Of a DNA stretch of 34,182 nt, positions 17,913-25,392 are shown piece by piece; the stretch's first letter is position 1; the number at the start of each line of letters is the position of its first letter. The notes beneath the pieces are model-generated. The model did no database searches, had not been told where the DNA came from, and worked only from the letters and a program-made list of their open reading frames with translations. Position numbers and translations under genes: made by a program. Origin of the DNA: Actinomycetota bacterium (GTDB lineage Bacteria > Actinomycetota > Acidimicrobiia > Acidimicrobiales > CADCSY01); contig JADDRA010000051.1 in NCBI GenBank assembly GCA_016781105.1, forward strand, positions 4,037-38,218. The letters run 5' to 3'.

Positions 17913-18170
17913 GTGAGGACGACGGTCACCCTCGATCCCGATGTCGCCGCCGCGCTCGAGCAGGCCGCTCGCGAACGACGTACCTCGTTCAAGAAGGTGC
18001 TGAACGACGCCGTCCGGGCCGGGCTGCGCCCTGCCGTGGCCCCTCGCCCCTACCGGCTCCCGACCCGGCCCATGGGGCTGCGGCCGGGGATCGACCTGGA
18101 CAAGGCGTCGGCGATAGCCGGCGATCTCGACGATCGAGAGGTGATGCGCAAGCTCGAGCTGCGGAAGTGA
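17913..18170 (+). CDS. Ribbon-helix-helix antitoxin (CopG/VapB-like)
   Basis: VRTTVTLDPDVAAALEQAARERRTSFKKVLNDAVRAGL. Confidence 0.88.
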   Translation: MRTTVTLDPDVAAALEQAARERRTSFKKVLNDAVRAGLRPAVAPRPYRLPTRPMGLRPGIDLDKASAIAGDLDDREVMRKLELRK

Positions 18171-18598
18171 GGTTGGTCGACCTGAACCTCCTGCTCTACG
18201 CCCTCGACGAGACCTCGCCCCATCACGGCCGGGCCAGGGACTGGGTGGAGGAGGCGATGTCGGGGCCCGAGACGCTGGCCCTGGCCTGGTCGGTCCTCCT
18301 GGGCTTCGTGCGTCTGTCCACCCGGGCCGCCGTCTTCGAGCACCCGCTGCCGGTCGACGACGCCCTCGACCTCGTCGACGACTGGCTGGCGCAACCCGCC
18401 ACCACCGTCGTGCACCCCACGCAGCGCCATGGGGCGATCCTGCGGTCGCTCCTGCAACCCCTGGGCACGGCCGGCAACCTGACCACCGACGCACACCTGG
18501 CGGCGCTCGCCATCGAGCACGGGGCCGAGCTGTGCTCCTCCGACGCCGACTTCTCTCGCTTCCCCGGCGTGCGCTGGACCGATCCCCTCCGTCGCTGA
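18167..18598 (+). CDS. vapC: PIN-domain toxin (VapC)
   Basis: VRLVDLNLLLYALDETSPHH...NLTTDAHLAALAIEHGAELCSSDADFSRFPGVRW; overlaps the antitoxin by 4 nt. Confidence 0.93.
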   Translation: MRLVDLNLLLYALDETSPHHGRARDWVEEAMSGPETLALAWSVLLGFVRLSTRAAVFEHPLPVDDALDLVDDWLAQPATTVVHPTQRHGAILRSLLQPLGTAGNLTTDAHLAALAIEHGAELCSSDADFSRFPGVRWTDPLRR

Positions 18599-18744
18599 CT
18601 CCAGCAGCCCGGCGCCGTCAACGGACGGCATTTGCGGACGATCGTGGTGGCTGAGCAACAGCAAGCGCCCAGAATGATGCCGAGGACAGCCTGACCCCCG
18701 ACGACAGGTGAGCGCCGCTGAGGACGGGCGACGCCTGGCGCTGC

Positions 18745-19683
18745 TCAGCGCTCCGGCTCGGCGGGGGCGGGGCCGGCCCGGCGGAGCTCCCGCTCGACCT
18801 GCTCCCAGGTGAGGACGTCGCCGTCGGCGCTGCGGACCGGGGCCCGGCGGTCGAGGGGAACCCCGGGCGAGCGGTCGTCGAGCTCCTTGCTGGCGGCGAA
18901 GCGGAAGAACAGCACGGTGATGACCGTCCACAGCAACAACCCGCCCACCACCTTCATGAGCATCCCGGCGAACTGCTGGTCGTGGGCGACGGACAGGCCG
19001 AAGACCCGGGGGACGACGTCGTAGGCCCGGTACACGATCCCGTCGGCGAAGGTCAGCCACCCGGCGGGGACGGTGGGGATGATCGACTGGAGGAACAGGT
19101 AGCCCATCTGCCCCGGCAGCGACAGGCGCAGCTCGGGGAGGGGCCCGGCCACCGGCAGCCACATGAGCAGGGCGCTGCTCACCACCAGCACGTGGACGCC
19201 GTAGTGGAGCAGGCCGTTGGCCACCGAGGTGTTGACCACCGCCGGCCAGTGGGTGAAGACGACCACCCCGTTGAAGATCAACGTGGCCGCCACCGGCCGG
19301 GCCAGGCGCCGGACGACGCCGTAGCCCTTCCCCGAGCCCACCAGCATCCGGGCCAACCACGTCGGGGTGGCCAGCAGGGCCATGGGTGGCACCACCAGCG
19401 ACAGCAGGAGGTGCTGGCCCATGTGCACGCCGTAGAGGTACTCCTCTCCGAGGTCGTGCACCGGCCAGTCGGCTGCGACCCACAGGGCGACCAGGGCGGC
19501 CACGAACCACGCCACCTGGCTCCGGGTCACCACCGGCTCGCCCGGGCGGGTGGCCCGGGGGCCGATGCGGGTGACGGCCCAGACGTAGGCGAGGGCCAAG
19601 CCGACCACGAGCGCCCACACCTCGGGATGAGGCTGCCAGCGCCAGGGATCGCCTCGCACCACGGTGGCGGCGAGCACGGGCAT
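18745..19683 (-). CDS. ctaG: Cytochrome c oxidase assembly protein, caa3_CtaG family
   Basis: Multi-TM; LYGVHMGQHLLLSLVVPPMALLATP, HDQQFAGMLMKVVGGLLLWTVITVLFFRFAASKE. Confidence 0.88.
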   Translation of the reverse strand: MPVLAATVVRGDPWRWQPHPEVWALVVGLALAYVWAVTRIGPRATRPGEPVVTRSQVAWFVAALVALWVAADWPVHDLGEEYLYGVHMGQHLLLSLVVPPMALLATPTWLARMLVGSGKGYGVVRRLARPVAATLIFNGVVVFTHWPAVVNTSVANGLLHYGVHVLVVSSALLMWLPVAGPLPELRLSLPGQMGYLFLQSIIPTVPAGWLTFADGIVYRAYDVVPRVFGLSVAHDQQFAGMLMKVVGGLLLWTVITVLFFRFAASKELDDRSPGVPLDRRAPVRSADGDVLTWEQVERELRRAGPAPAEPER

Positions 19684-19693
19684 GGGGGGACGC

Positions 19694-20041
19694 CTACCAG
19701 AACCGGAACGTCGTGAGGGTGGCGGCGTAGACGCCCACGGCGAGCACCAGGCCGGACACGAACACCCGGGTGAACAGGTTCGAGTCGAAGCGCAGGTGCA
19801 TGAACCAGGCCACGACCAGGACGAACTTCACGATCATCATGATCACCAGCGCGGGCACCAGCAGCGCACCCAGTTGGTCCTCGACGTAGAAGCTGGCCAC
19901 CTCCAGGGCGGTGAGCACGGCCAGGATGAGGGCGATCCCCACGTAGCTGCGGTCGCTCGGGTGGTCGTGGCCCTCGTGCTCGGTCTGGGCGTCGTGCTCC
20001 GCCTGCGCCTCCCGGGCCAGGGTCTCGTCGCTCACGCTCAC
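19694..20041 (-). CDS. Cytochrome c oxidase subunit IV (COX4_pro/CyoD-like)
   Basis: YVGIALILAVLTALEVASFYVE...LVIMMIVKFVLVVAWFMHLRFDSNLFTRVFVSGLVLA. Confidence 0.88.
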   Translation of the reverse strand: MSVSDETLAREAQAEHDAQTEHEGHDHPSDRSYVGIALILAVLTALEVASFYVEDQLGALLVPALVIMMIVKFVLVVAWFMHLRFDSNLFTRVFVSGLVLAVGVYAATLTTFRFW

Positions 20042-20051
20042 CTGTGCCTCC

Positions 20052-20711
20052 TCACGCCGGGATCAGGTAGACGAGGGTGAAGATGATGATCCAGATGATG
20101 TCGACGAAGTGCCAGTAGAGGCCCACGATCTCGACCGTCTCCGATCGCTCGGCCGGGAGCCGCCCCCGCAGCGACATCACGAACAGGCTGACCAGCATGA
20201 GGATCCCGATGGTGACGTGCACCCCGTGGAAGCCGGTGAGGGTGTAGAAGGCCGAGCTCTGCAGGTTGGTCGTGTAGCCCAGGCCCTCCCGTACGAACGA
20301 GGTGAACTCGTACACCTGCCCGGCGATGAAGGTGGCGCCGAGCATGGCCGTGGTGAGCAACCAGGTGCGGGCCCGACGGTGGTCGGCCCGCTGGATGGCC
20401 GACAGCGACAGCACCATGGTCAGCGAGCTCATCAGCAGCACGAAGGAGCTGACCGAGGTGAAGGGGATGTCGTAGAGGTCGCCCACGGCCGGCCCGACCA
20501 TGCCCTCGACGTCCTTGGAGCGGTAGAGCAAGAAGGCGGAGATGAGCCCGCCGAAGAGCAGGCACTCCGAGCCGAGGAACAGCCACATCCCCAGCTTCTC
20601 GTTCGACAGCCCGGTGCTGGTGTGATGCGCCGGCGCCGCCGCGTCGTGGGGGACGTGGTCGGCCCGGTCGGCCACCACCTCGGGCGGCGCGGTCTGCTCG
20701 CTGACGCTCAT
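20052..20711 (-). CDS. ctaE: Cytochrome c oxidase subunit III
   Basis: KLGMWLFLGSECLLFGGLISAFLLYR...FYTLTGFHGVHVTIGILML...GLYWHFVDIIWIIIFTLVYL. Confidence 0.95.
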   Translation of the reverse strand: MSVSEQTAPPEVVADRADHVPHDAAAPAHHTSTGLSNEKLGMWLFLGSECLLFGGLISAFLLYRSKDVEGMVGPAVGDLYDIPFTSVSSFVLLMSSLTMVLSLSAIQRADHRRARTWLLTTAMLGATFIAGQVYEFTSFVREGLGYTTNLQSSAFYTLTGFHGVHVTIGILMLVSLFVMSLRGRLPAERSETVEIVGLYWHFVDIIWIIIFTLVYLIPA

Positions 20712-22795
20712 GCTCGCTCCCCCGACCCGGCGCGGTCGCCGCTGGCCGTCGCCCCGTCACCGGCGCCGACCCCCACCAGTTCGGCCTCCTCCCCGGTGGC
20801 GTCGGTGCCCGGCCCGGGGCCGTGCCCGTCGTCGTGGCCGTGGTCGTCGTGGCCGGCCTCGGGGTCGACCGACGGCTCGAGGCCCAGGCCCACGACACCC
20901 CCCACGACCATGATCCCCCCCAGCGCCGAGAGCCAGTAGGTGTAGAGCAGCCCGTAGCTGATCAGGGGCAGGCCCAGGGCGATGACGATGGGCCAGTACG
21001 ACGGCGAGGGCAGGTGGATCGAGGAGGTGTCGACCTGGGGCTCCCGGCCTCCCCGGCCCAGCGACACCTCGTCGACCGCGCTGAGGAACTCGTAGTGCTC
21101 CCGGCGCACGGGCCGACCCGACTCGTCCTCGTCGTACTTGCGGTGCCACCACTCGTCGAGGTGACCGACGGTGGGTTCCACGTCGAAGTTGTGGACCGGC
21201 GGTGGCGAGGAGGTGGCCCACTCGAGGGTGCGGCCGTCCCACGGGTCGGCGCCGGCGTGGGGGTTCTTGCGGCTGCGCACCACGTTGTAGACCCAGACCA
21301 GGAAGGACAGGGCGATGAGGAACGAGCCAATGGTCTCCAGCAGGTTCATCAAGTCCCAGCCCATCCCCTCGGGATAGGTCGCCGTGCGCCGAGGCATGCC
21401 CTGGAGCCCCACGATGTGCATGGGGCCGAAGGTGAGGTTGAACCCGGCGAACATGAGCCAGAAGTGGACCTTGCCGATGCGCTCGCTGAGCTTGTGGCCG
21501 AAGATCTTGGGCCACCAGTAGTAGATGCCGGAGAAGATCCCGAACATCGAGCCACCGAAGAGCACGTAGTGGAAGTGGGCCACGACGAAGTAGGTGTCGG
21601 TCTGCTGGGTGTCGTGGGGAGCCACCGAGTGCATGACCCCCGACAGGCCGCCGATGGTGAACTGGGAGACCAGGCCCACGGCGAAGAGCATGGCCACGGT
21701 GAAGCTCAACTTGCCCCGCCAGAGCGTGCCGATCCAGTTGAAGATCTTCACCCCGGTCGGCACGGCGATGAACATGGTCGACAGCGAGAAGGCGGCGACC
21801 GAGACCGGTCCCACGCCCGAGGCGAACATGTGGTGGGCCCAGACCCCCCATCCCATGAAGCCGATGGCGATGCCCGAGAACACCATGAAGGGGTAGCCGA
21901 AGAGCGGCTTGCGGGAGAAGGTGGGGATCACGTCCGAGACGATCCCGAAGGCGGGCAGGATGAGGATGTAGACCTCGGGATGGCCGAAGATCCAGAACAG
22001 GTGCTGCCACAGCAGGGGGTCGGCCCCGGCCTCCACCACGAAGAAGTTGGCCCCGTAGAGCCGGTCGAACATGAGCAGGAACAAGGCCACGGTGATGACG
22101 GGGATGGCGAAGAGCAGCAGGAACTGGGCCACCAGGGCCATCCACACGAACACCGGCATGCGCAGCAGGGTCATCCCCGGCGCCCGCATGTTGAGGCAGG
22201 TGACGATCAGGTTGACGGCGCCCACCAGCGAGGCGATGCCGGTGATCTGCAGGCCCAGGACCCAGAAGTCGATCCCGTGCCCGGGCGAGTAGGCGACGCC
22301 CGACTGGGGGGCGTAGTTGAACCAGCCGCTGTCGGGGGCGCCACCCAGGAAGAAGCTGGAGTAGAGGAACAGGCCGCCGAAGAGGAAGACCCAGTAGCTG
22401 AAGGCGTTCAGCCGAGGGTAGGCGACGTCGCGGGCCCCGATCATCAACGGGATGAGGTAGTTGGCGAAGCCTGCCAGCATGGGCATGATCACCAGGAACA
22501 CCATGGTGGTGCCGTGCATGGTGAAGAGCTGGTTGTAGACCTGGGGGTCGAGCACCTGGCCGTTGGGCTGGGCGAGCTGAGCCCGGATGAGCAGCGCCTC
22601 CAGGCCGCCGAGGGCGAAGAAGGCCATGGCGGTGGCGCCGTACATGATCCCGATCTTCTTGTGGTCTACCGTGGTCAGCCACGAGCGCCAGCCCGGGCTG
22701 TCCGACGGGCGGGTGAAGACGCCGAGGGGCTTGCGCACCACGGCCTCCTCTCCCGAGGTCAGCTCGAGGGGGGGACGTTCCTCCGTCAGCGCCAT
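20708..22795 (-). CDS. ctaD: Cytochrome c oxidase subunit I, all canonical metal ligands present
   Basis: TMHGTTMVFLVIMP, FGHPEVYILILPAFGIVSDVIPTFS, GWGVWAHHMFASG, FVVAHFHYVLFGG. Confidence 0.98.
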   Translation of the reverse strand: MALTEERPPLELTSGEEAVVRKPLGVFTRPSDSPGWRSWLTTVDHKKIGIMYGATAMAFFALGGLEALLIRAQLAQPNGQVLDPQVYNQLFTMHGTTMVFLVIMPMLAGFANYLIPLMIGARDVAYPRLNAFSYWVFLFGGLFLYSSFFLGGAPDSGWFNYAPQSGVAYSPGHGIDFWVLGLQITGIASLVGAVNLIVTCLNMRAPGMTLLRMPVFVWMALVAQFLLLFAIPVITVALFLLMFDRLYGANFFVVEAGADPLLWQHLFWIFGHPEVYILILPAFGIVSDVIPTFSRKPLFGYPFMVFSGIAIGFMGWGVWAHHMFASGVGPVSVAAFSLSTMFIAVPTGVKIFNWIGTLWRGKLSFTVAMLFAVGLVSQFTIGGLSGVMHSVAPHDTQQTDTYFVVAHFHYVLFGGSMFGIFSGIYYWWPKIFGHKLSERIGKVHFWLMFAGFNLTFGPMHIVGLQGMPRRTATYPEGMGWDLMNLLETIGSFLIALSFLVWVYNVVRSRKNPHAGADPWDGRTLEWATSSPPPVHNFDVEPTVGHLDEWWHRKYDEDESGRPVRREHYEFLSAVDEVSLGRGGREPQVDTSSIHLPSPSYWPIVIALGLPLISYGLLYTYWLSALGGIMVVGGVVGLGLEPSVDPEAGHDDHGHDDGHGPGPGTDATGEEAELVGVGAGDGATASGDRAGSGERA

Positions 22796-22802
22796 CAGGG
22801 CA

Positions 22803-23885
22803 TCACTCCAAGGTTTCCAGGTAGGAGTACAGGGCGTCGATCTCGTCTTCGGTCAGCTCGCCGATCACCATCAGCGACCCGGCCTTGCGCTGGGGATCCC
22901 GCAGCCAGGCCTCGAGCTCGTTGCGATCGTCGAGGTCGTAGATGCACCCGGCAAAGCAGTCGCGGCTGAACAGGTGGGTGAGGTCGGGGGCGGGCGGGGA
23001 GTCGGCTGCCACCGACTCGAAGGAGCCCTGGACCTGGTGGCAGCCGGCGCAGCCCTTCTGGGAGAACAGCTCGAAGCCCTGGGCCGCCAGCCCCGACAGC
23101 GGCTTCTGGGGCGGGCGCTGCATCCCCTCGACCCAGTCCTCCCAACCGGCCTGGTCGTGGGCCACCACCTTGAGGCGCATGTTGGCGTGCGAGGTCCCGC
23201 AGAACTCGGCGCACTGGCCCGAGTAGACGCCGGGCTCGTAGGCCTCCAGGGACCAGGTGTGGGTGCGACCAGGCACGACGTCTTGCTTGCCGTTGAGCCG
23301 GGGCGTCCAGAAGGAGTGGATGACGTCGGGCGAGGTCAGGGTCAAGAAGACCGGCTGGCCCGCGGGGATGTGCAGCTCGTTGGCGGTGACGATGGGCTCT
23401 TCGATGCCGAACTCGGACTGGCCCTCGGGGTACTGGTAGCCCCACCAGAACTTCTGGCCGGTGACCGACACCTGCAGGGCGTTGGCCGGCTCGGCGCTGA
23501 GCGTGAACACGACCGGGATGGTGAACACGGCGACCAGGCCCAGCACCAGGGCGGGCAGGATCGTCCAGCTGATCTCCAGCTTGGTGCTGCCGTGGAACTG
23601 GACGGGCAGCTCGTCGTCGTTGTCGTCCCTGCGCCGGCGGTAGCGGACCACGGCGTAGACGATGAGCCCCTCGACCAGGACGAACACGGCTACGGCGACC
23701 CAGAAGATGGGCATGAAGAGGTTGTCGAGCGTCTCGGCCAGGGGGCCGGCGGGTTCGAGGACGTCCTGGGGCGCGTCGCGGGCGCAGCCGCCGGCCACCA
23801 GGGCCACGACCAGACCCAGGAGTGTGAGCCGGCCCCGTCTCACCATGGTGGGGCCAGGGTGGCCGAGCCGAGCGCCCTTCGCCAA
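22803..23885 (-). CDS. ctaC: Cytochrome c oxidase subunit II with C-terminal cytochrome c domain (caa3 type)
   Basis: CuA motif YSGQCAEFCGTSHANMRLKV and heme c motif FSQKGCAGCHQVQG. Confidence 0.96.
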   Translation of the reverse strand: MAKGARLGHPGPTMVRRGRLTLLGLVVALVAGGCARDAPQDVLEPAGPLAETLDNLFMPIFWVAVAVFVLVEGLIVYAVVRYRRRRDDNDDELPVQFHGSTKLEISWTILPALVLGLVAVFTIPVVFTLSAEPANALQVSVTGQKFWWGYQYPEGQSEFGIEEPIVTANELHIPAGQPVFLTLTSPDVIHSFWTPRLNGKQDVVPGRTHTWSLEAYEPGVYSGQCAEFCGTSHANMRLKVVAHDQAGWEDWVEGMQRPPQKPLSGLAAQGFELFSQKGCAGCHQVQGSFESVAADSPPAPDLTHLFSRDCFAGCIYDLDDRNELEAWLRDPQRKAGSLMVIGELTEDEIDALYSYLETLE

Positions 23886-23886
23886 G

Positions 23887-24717
23887 TCACCCGCCCCCTT
23901 GGCCCTGAGCCGGGGCCGGCGCCTCGTCGGCGTGCCCGGTGCCCTCGGGCGCCTCGGCCCCAGGGCCGGATCCCGACCCCTCCTCGGGTCCTTCCTCGGC
24001 GTGCCCTTCCTCGGCGTGCTCCTCGAACTCGCGCTCGCCGGCCACCGCGGCCACGATGCCGCCGCCGAGCAACCCCACGGCGCCGAGCACCACGAGCACG
24101 GCCAGCAACGACGAGCTGACCCGGGGTCGGGAGCTGAGCAGGACCCCGACGCCGAGGATGACGCTGGCCACCACGATGGCCACGACGGTGGAGCCCGCCT
24201 TCGGCAGCGCCAACAGGATCCGGGAGAAGGCGAGCACGGCCACGGCGATCCCGATCAGCGACAGGGCGGGGATCTCGACCGGGTACATGATCCGGTTGCG
24301 CAGGCGCTGGTTGACCGTGGCGTCGGCGGTGGAGCGCTCGGCCCAGCTCTGGACCATCCACTCCACCAGGGTGATGCCGAGGATGGCGAAGCCGACGTAG
24401 AGCAGCGCTCCACCCGTGGCCAGGCCCACTGCGCACACGGCGGCGCCGAGCGCAGCCGTGGCCGGCCAGGCGGCGGCGAAGCGGGTGGCGACGGGACGTC
24501 GCTCGGCGGCGGTCGACGGCGCGCCGTCGGCGGCCAGGGCCACGTCGCCGTCGCGCAGGGTGATGGAGGTCACCCCGAGGATCAACCCGGCCACGGCGGT
24601 GAAGGCCAGCACCAGCGTGCCGTAGGGCTCGCCGCCGCTGGCCAGCAGGTAGGCCAGCGCCCCGATCACACCGAGGGCGACCACCCCGAACCAGAACCTC
24701 GACCCGGTGTTGACCAT
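23887..24717 (-). CDS. Multi-TM membrane protein with acidic, His-containing C-terminal tail, unknown function
   Basis: Several hydrophobic helices; tail REFEEHAEEGHAEEGPEEGSGSGPGAEAPEGTGHADEAPAPAQGQGGG; packed between ctaC and the subunit III paralogue. Confidence 0.8.
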   Translation of the reverse strand: MVNTGSRFWFGVVALGVIGALAYLLASGGEPYGTLVLAFTAVAGLILGVTSITLRDGDVALAADGAPSTAAERRPVATRFAAAWPATAALGAAVCAVGLATGGALLYVGFAILGITLVEWMVQSWAERSTADATVNQRLRNRIMYPVEIPALSLIGIAVAVLAFSRILLALPKAGSTVVAIVVASVILGVGVLLSSRPRVSSSLLAVLVVLGAVGLLGGGIVAAVAGEREFEEHAEEGHAEEGPEEGSGSGPGAEAPEGTGHADEAPAPAQGQGGG

Positions 24718-24720
24718 GGC

Positions 24721-25344
24721 TCACGGACCCCCGACGAGGAACCAGATGCTGTACCAGACGACGAGGCCGACCGCCACGCTGAAGTGCCAGAAGGTGACGG
24801 CGCTGACCACCATCTCCCGGTTGTCAGGGGAGAACTGGCCGCCCAGGGCGCGAAAGCCCACGACCACCAGGGCCACGTGGGCGGCGATCACCACCAGGAG
24901 GTGGGTGACGGTCACGGCGTACACGGTGGTGGCGAAGCGGGAGGCCTCGGCCACCATCCCGAGCTGGGACCACGAGAAGGACAGGGCGTTGACGAAGGCC
25001 AGGCCGAGCACGAGCGTGAGCCCGAGGGCCACGTAGGCGGCCCGCCGGTCCCGGCCGTTGATGGCCGACACCGACCACTGGGCGGTGACCGACGACATGA
25101 GGAGGGTCAGGTAGCCGACGAAGAGGGGGACGTTGGGCAGGACGACGTCCTGGGGGACCCAGGCCTCGCCGGCCGCCCGGGCCACCTCACGAGCCGAGAA
25201 GTAGCTGGCCAGCAGGCCCCCGAAGAGGGTGGTGCCGGCGGCGACGGCGAACAGGGTGCCCACCAGCAAGACGTTGCGCCGGCCCCGCTCGGGTGCGGGG
25301 GCCAGGGCGGGCAGCATCCCGGCGGCCGTGCTGGGCGCGCTCAT
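24721..25344 (-). CDS. Heme-copper oxidase subunit III paralogue (divergent)
   Basis: GTTLFGGLLASYFSAREVA..., GLTLVLGLAFVNALSFSWSQ..., VVSAVTFWHFSVAVGLVVWYSIWFLV align with subunit III topology. Confidence 0.85.
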   Translation of the reverse strand: MSAPSTAAGMLPALAPAPERGRRNVLLVGTLFAVAAGTTLFGGLLASYFSAREVARAAGEAWVPQDVVLPNVPLFVGYLTLLMSSVTAQWSVSAINGRDRRAAYVALGLTLVLGLAFVNALSFSWSQLGMVAEASRFATTVYAVTVTHLLVVIAAHVALVVVGFRALGGQFSPDNREMVVSAVTFWHFSVAVGLVVWYSIWFLVGGP

Positions 25345-25392
25345 GGCGACGCGCTCATGGCGACGCGCTCATGGGGACGCGCTCATGGGGAC
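25337..25392. repeat. Four 14-bp tandem repeats GCGCTCATGGSGAC spanning the junction of the subunit I and subunit III paralogues
   Basis: Units 25337-25350, 25351-25364, 25365-25378, 25379-25392; each carries ATGA on the minus strand. Confidence 0.95.

Noticed and set aside
18599-18744. Non-coding gap between vapC and ctaG as a possible ncRNA
   Set aside because: No convincing stem-loop, promoter or ORF seen by eye; too little evidence
20822-22969. 715-aa plus-strand ORF
   Set aside because: Antisense to ctaD and ctaC; biased composition
25337-25392. 14-bp repeats as a CRISPR or mobile-element remnant
   Set aside because: No spacers, no flanking target duplications; the repeats coincide exactly with the stop/start junction
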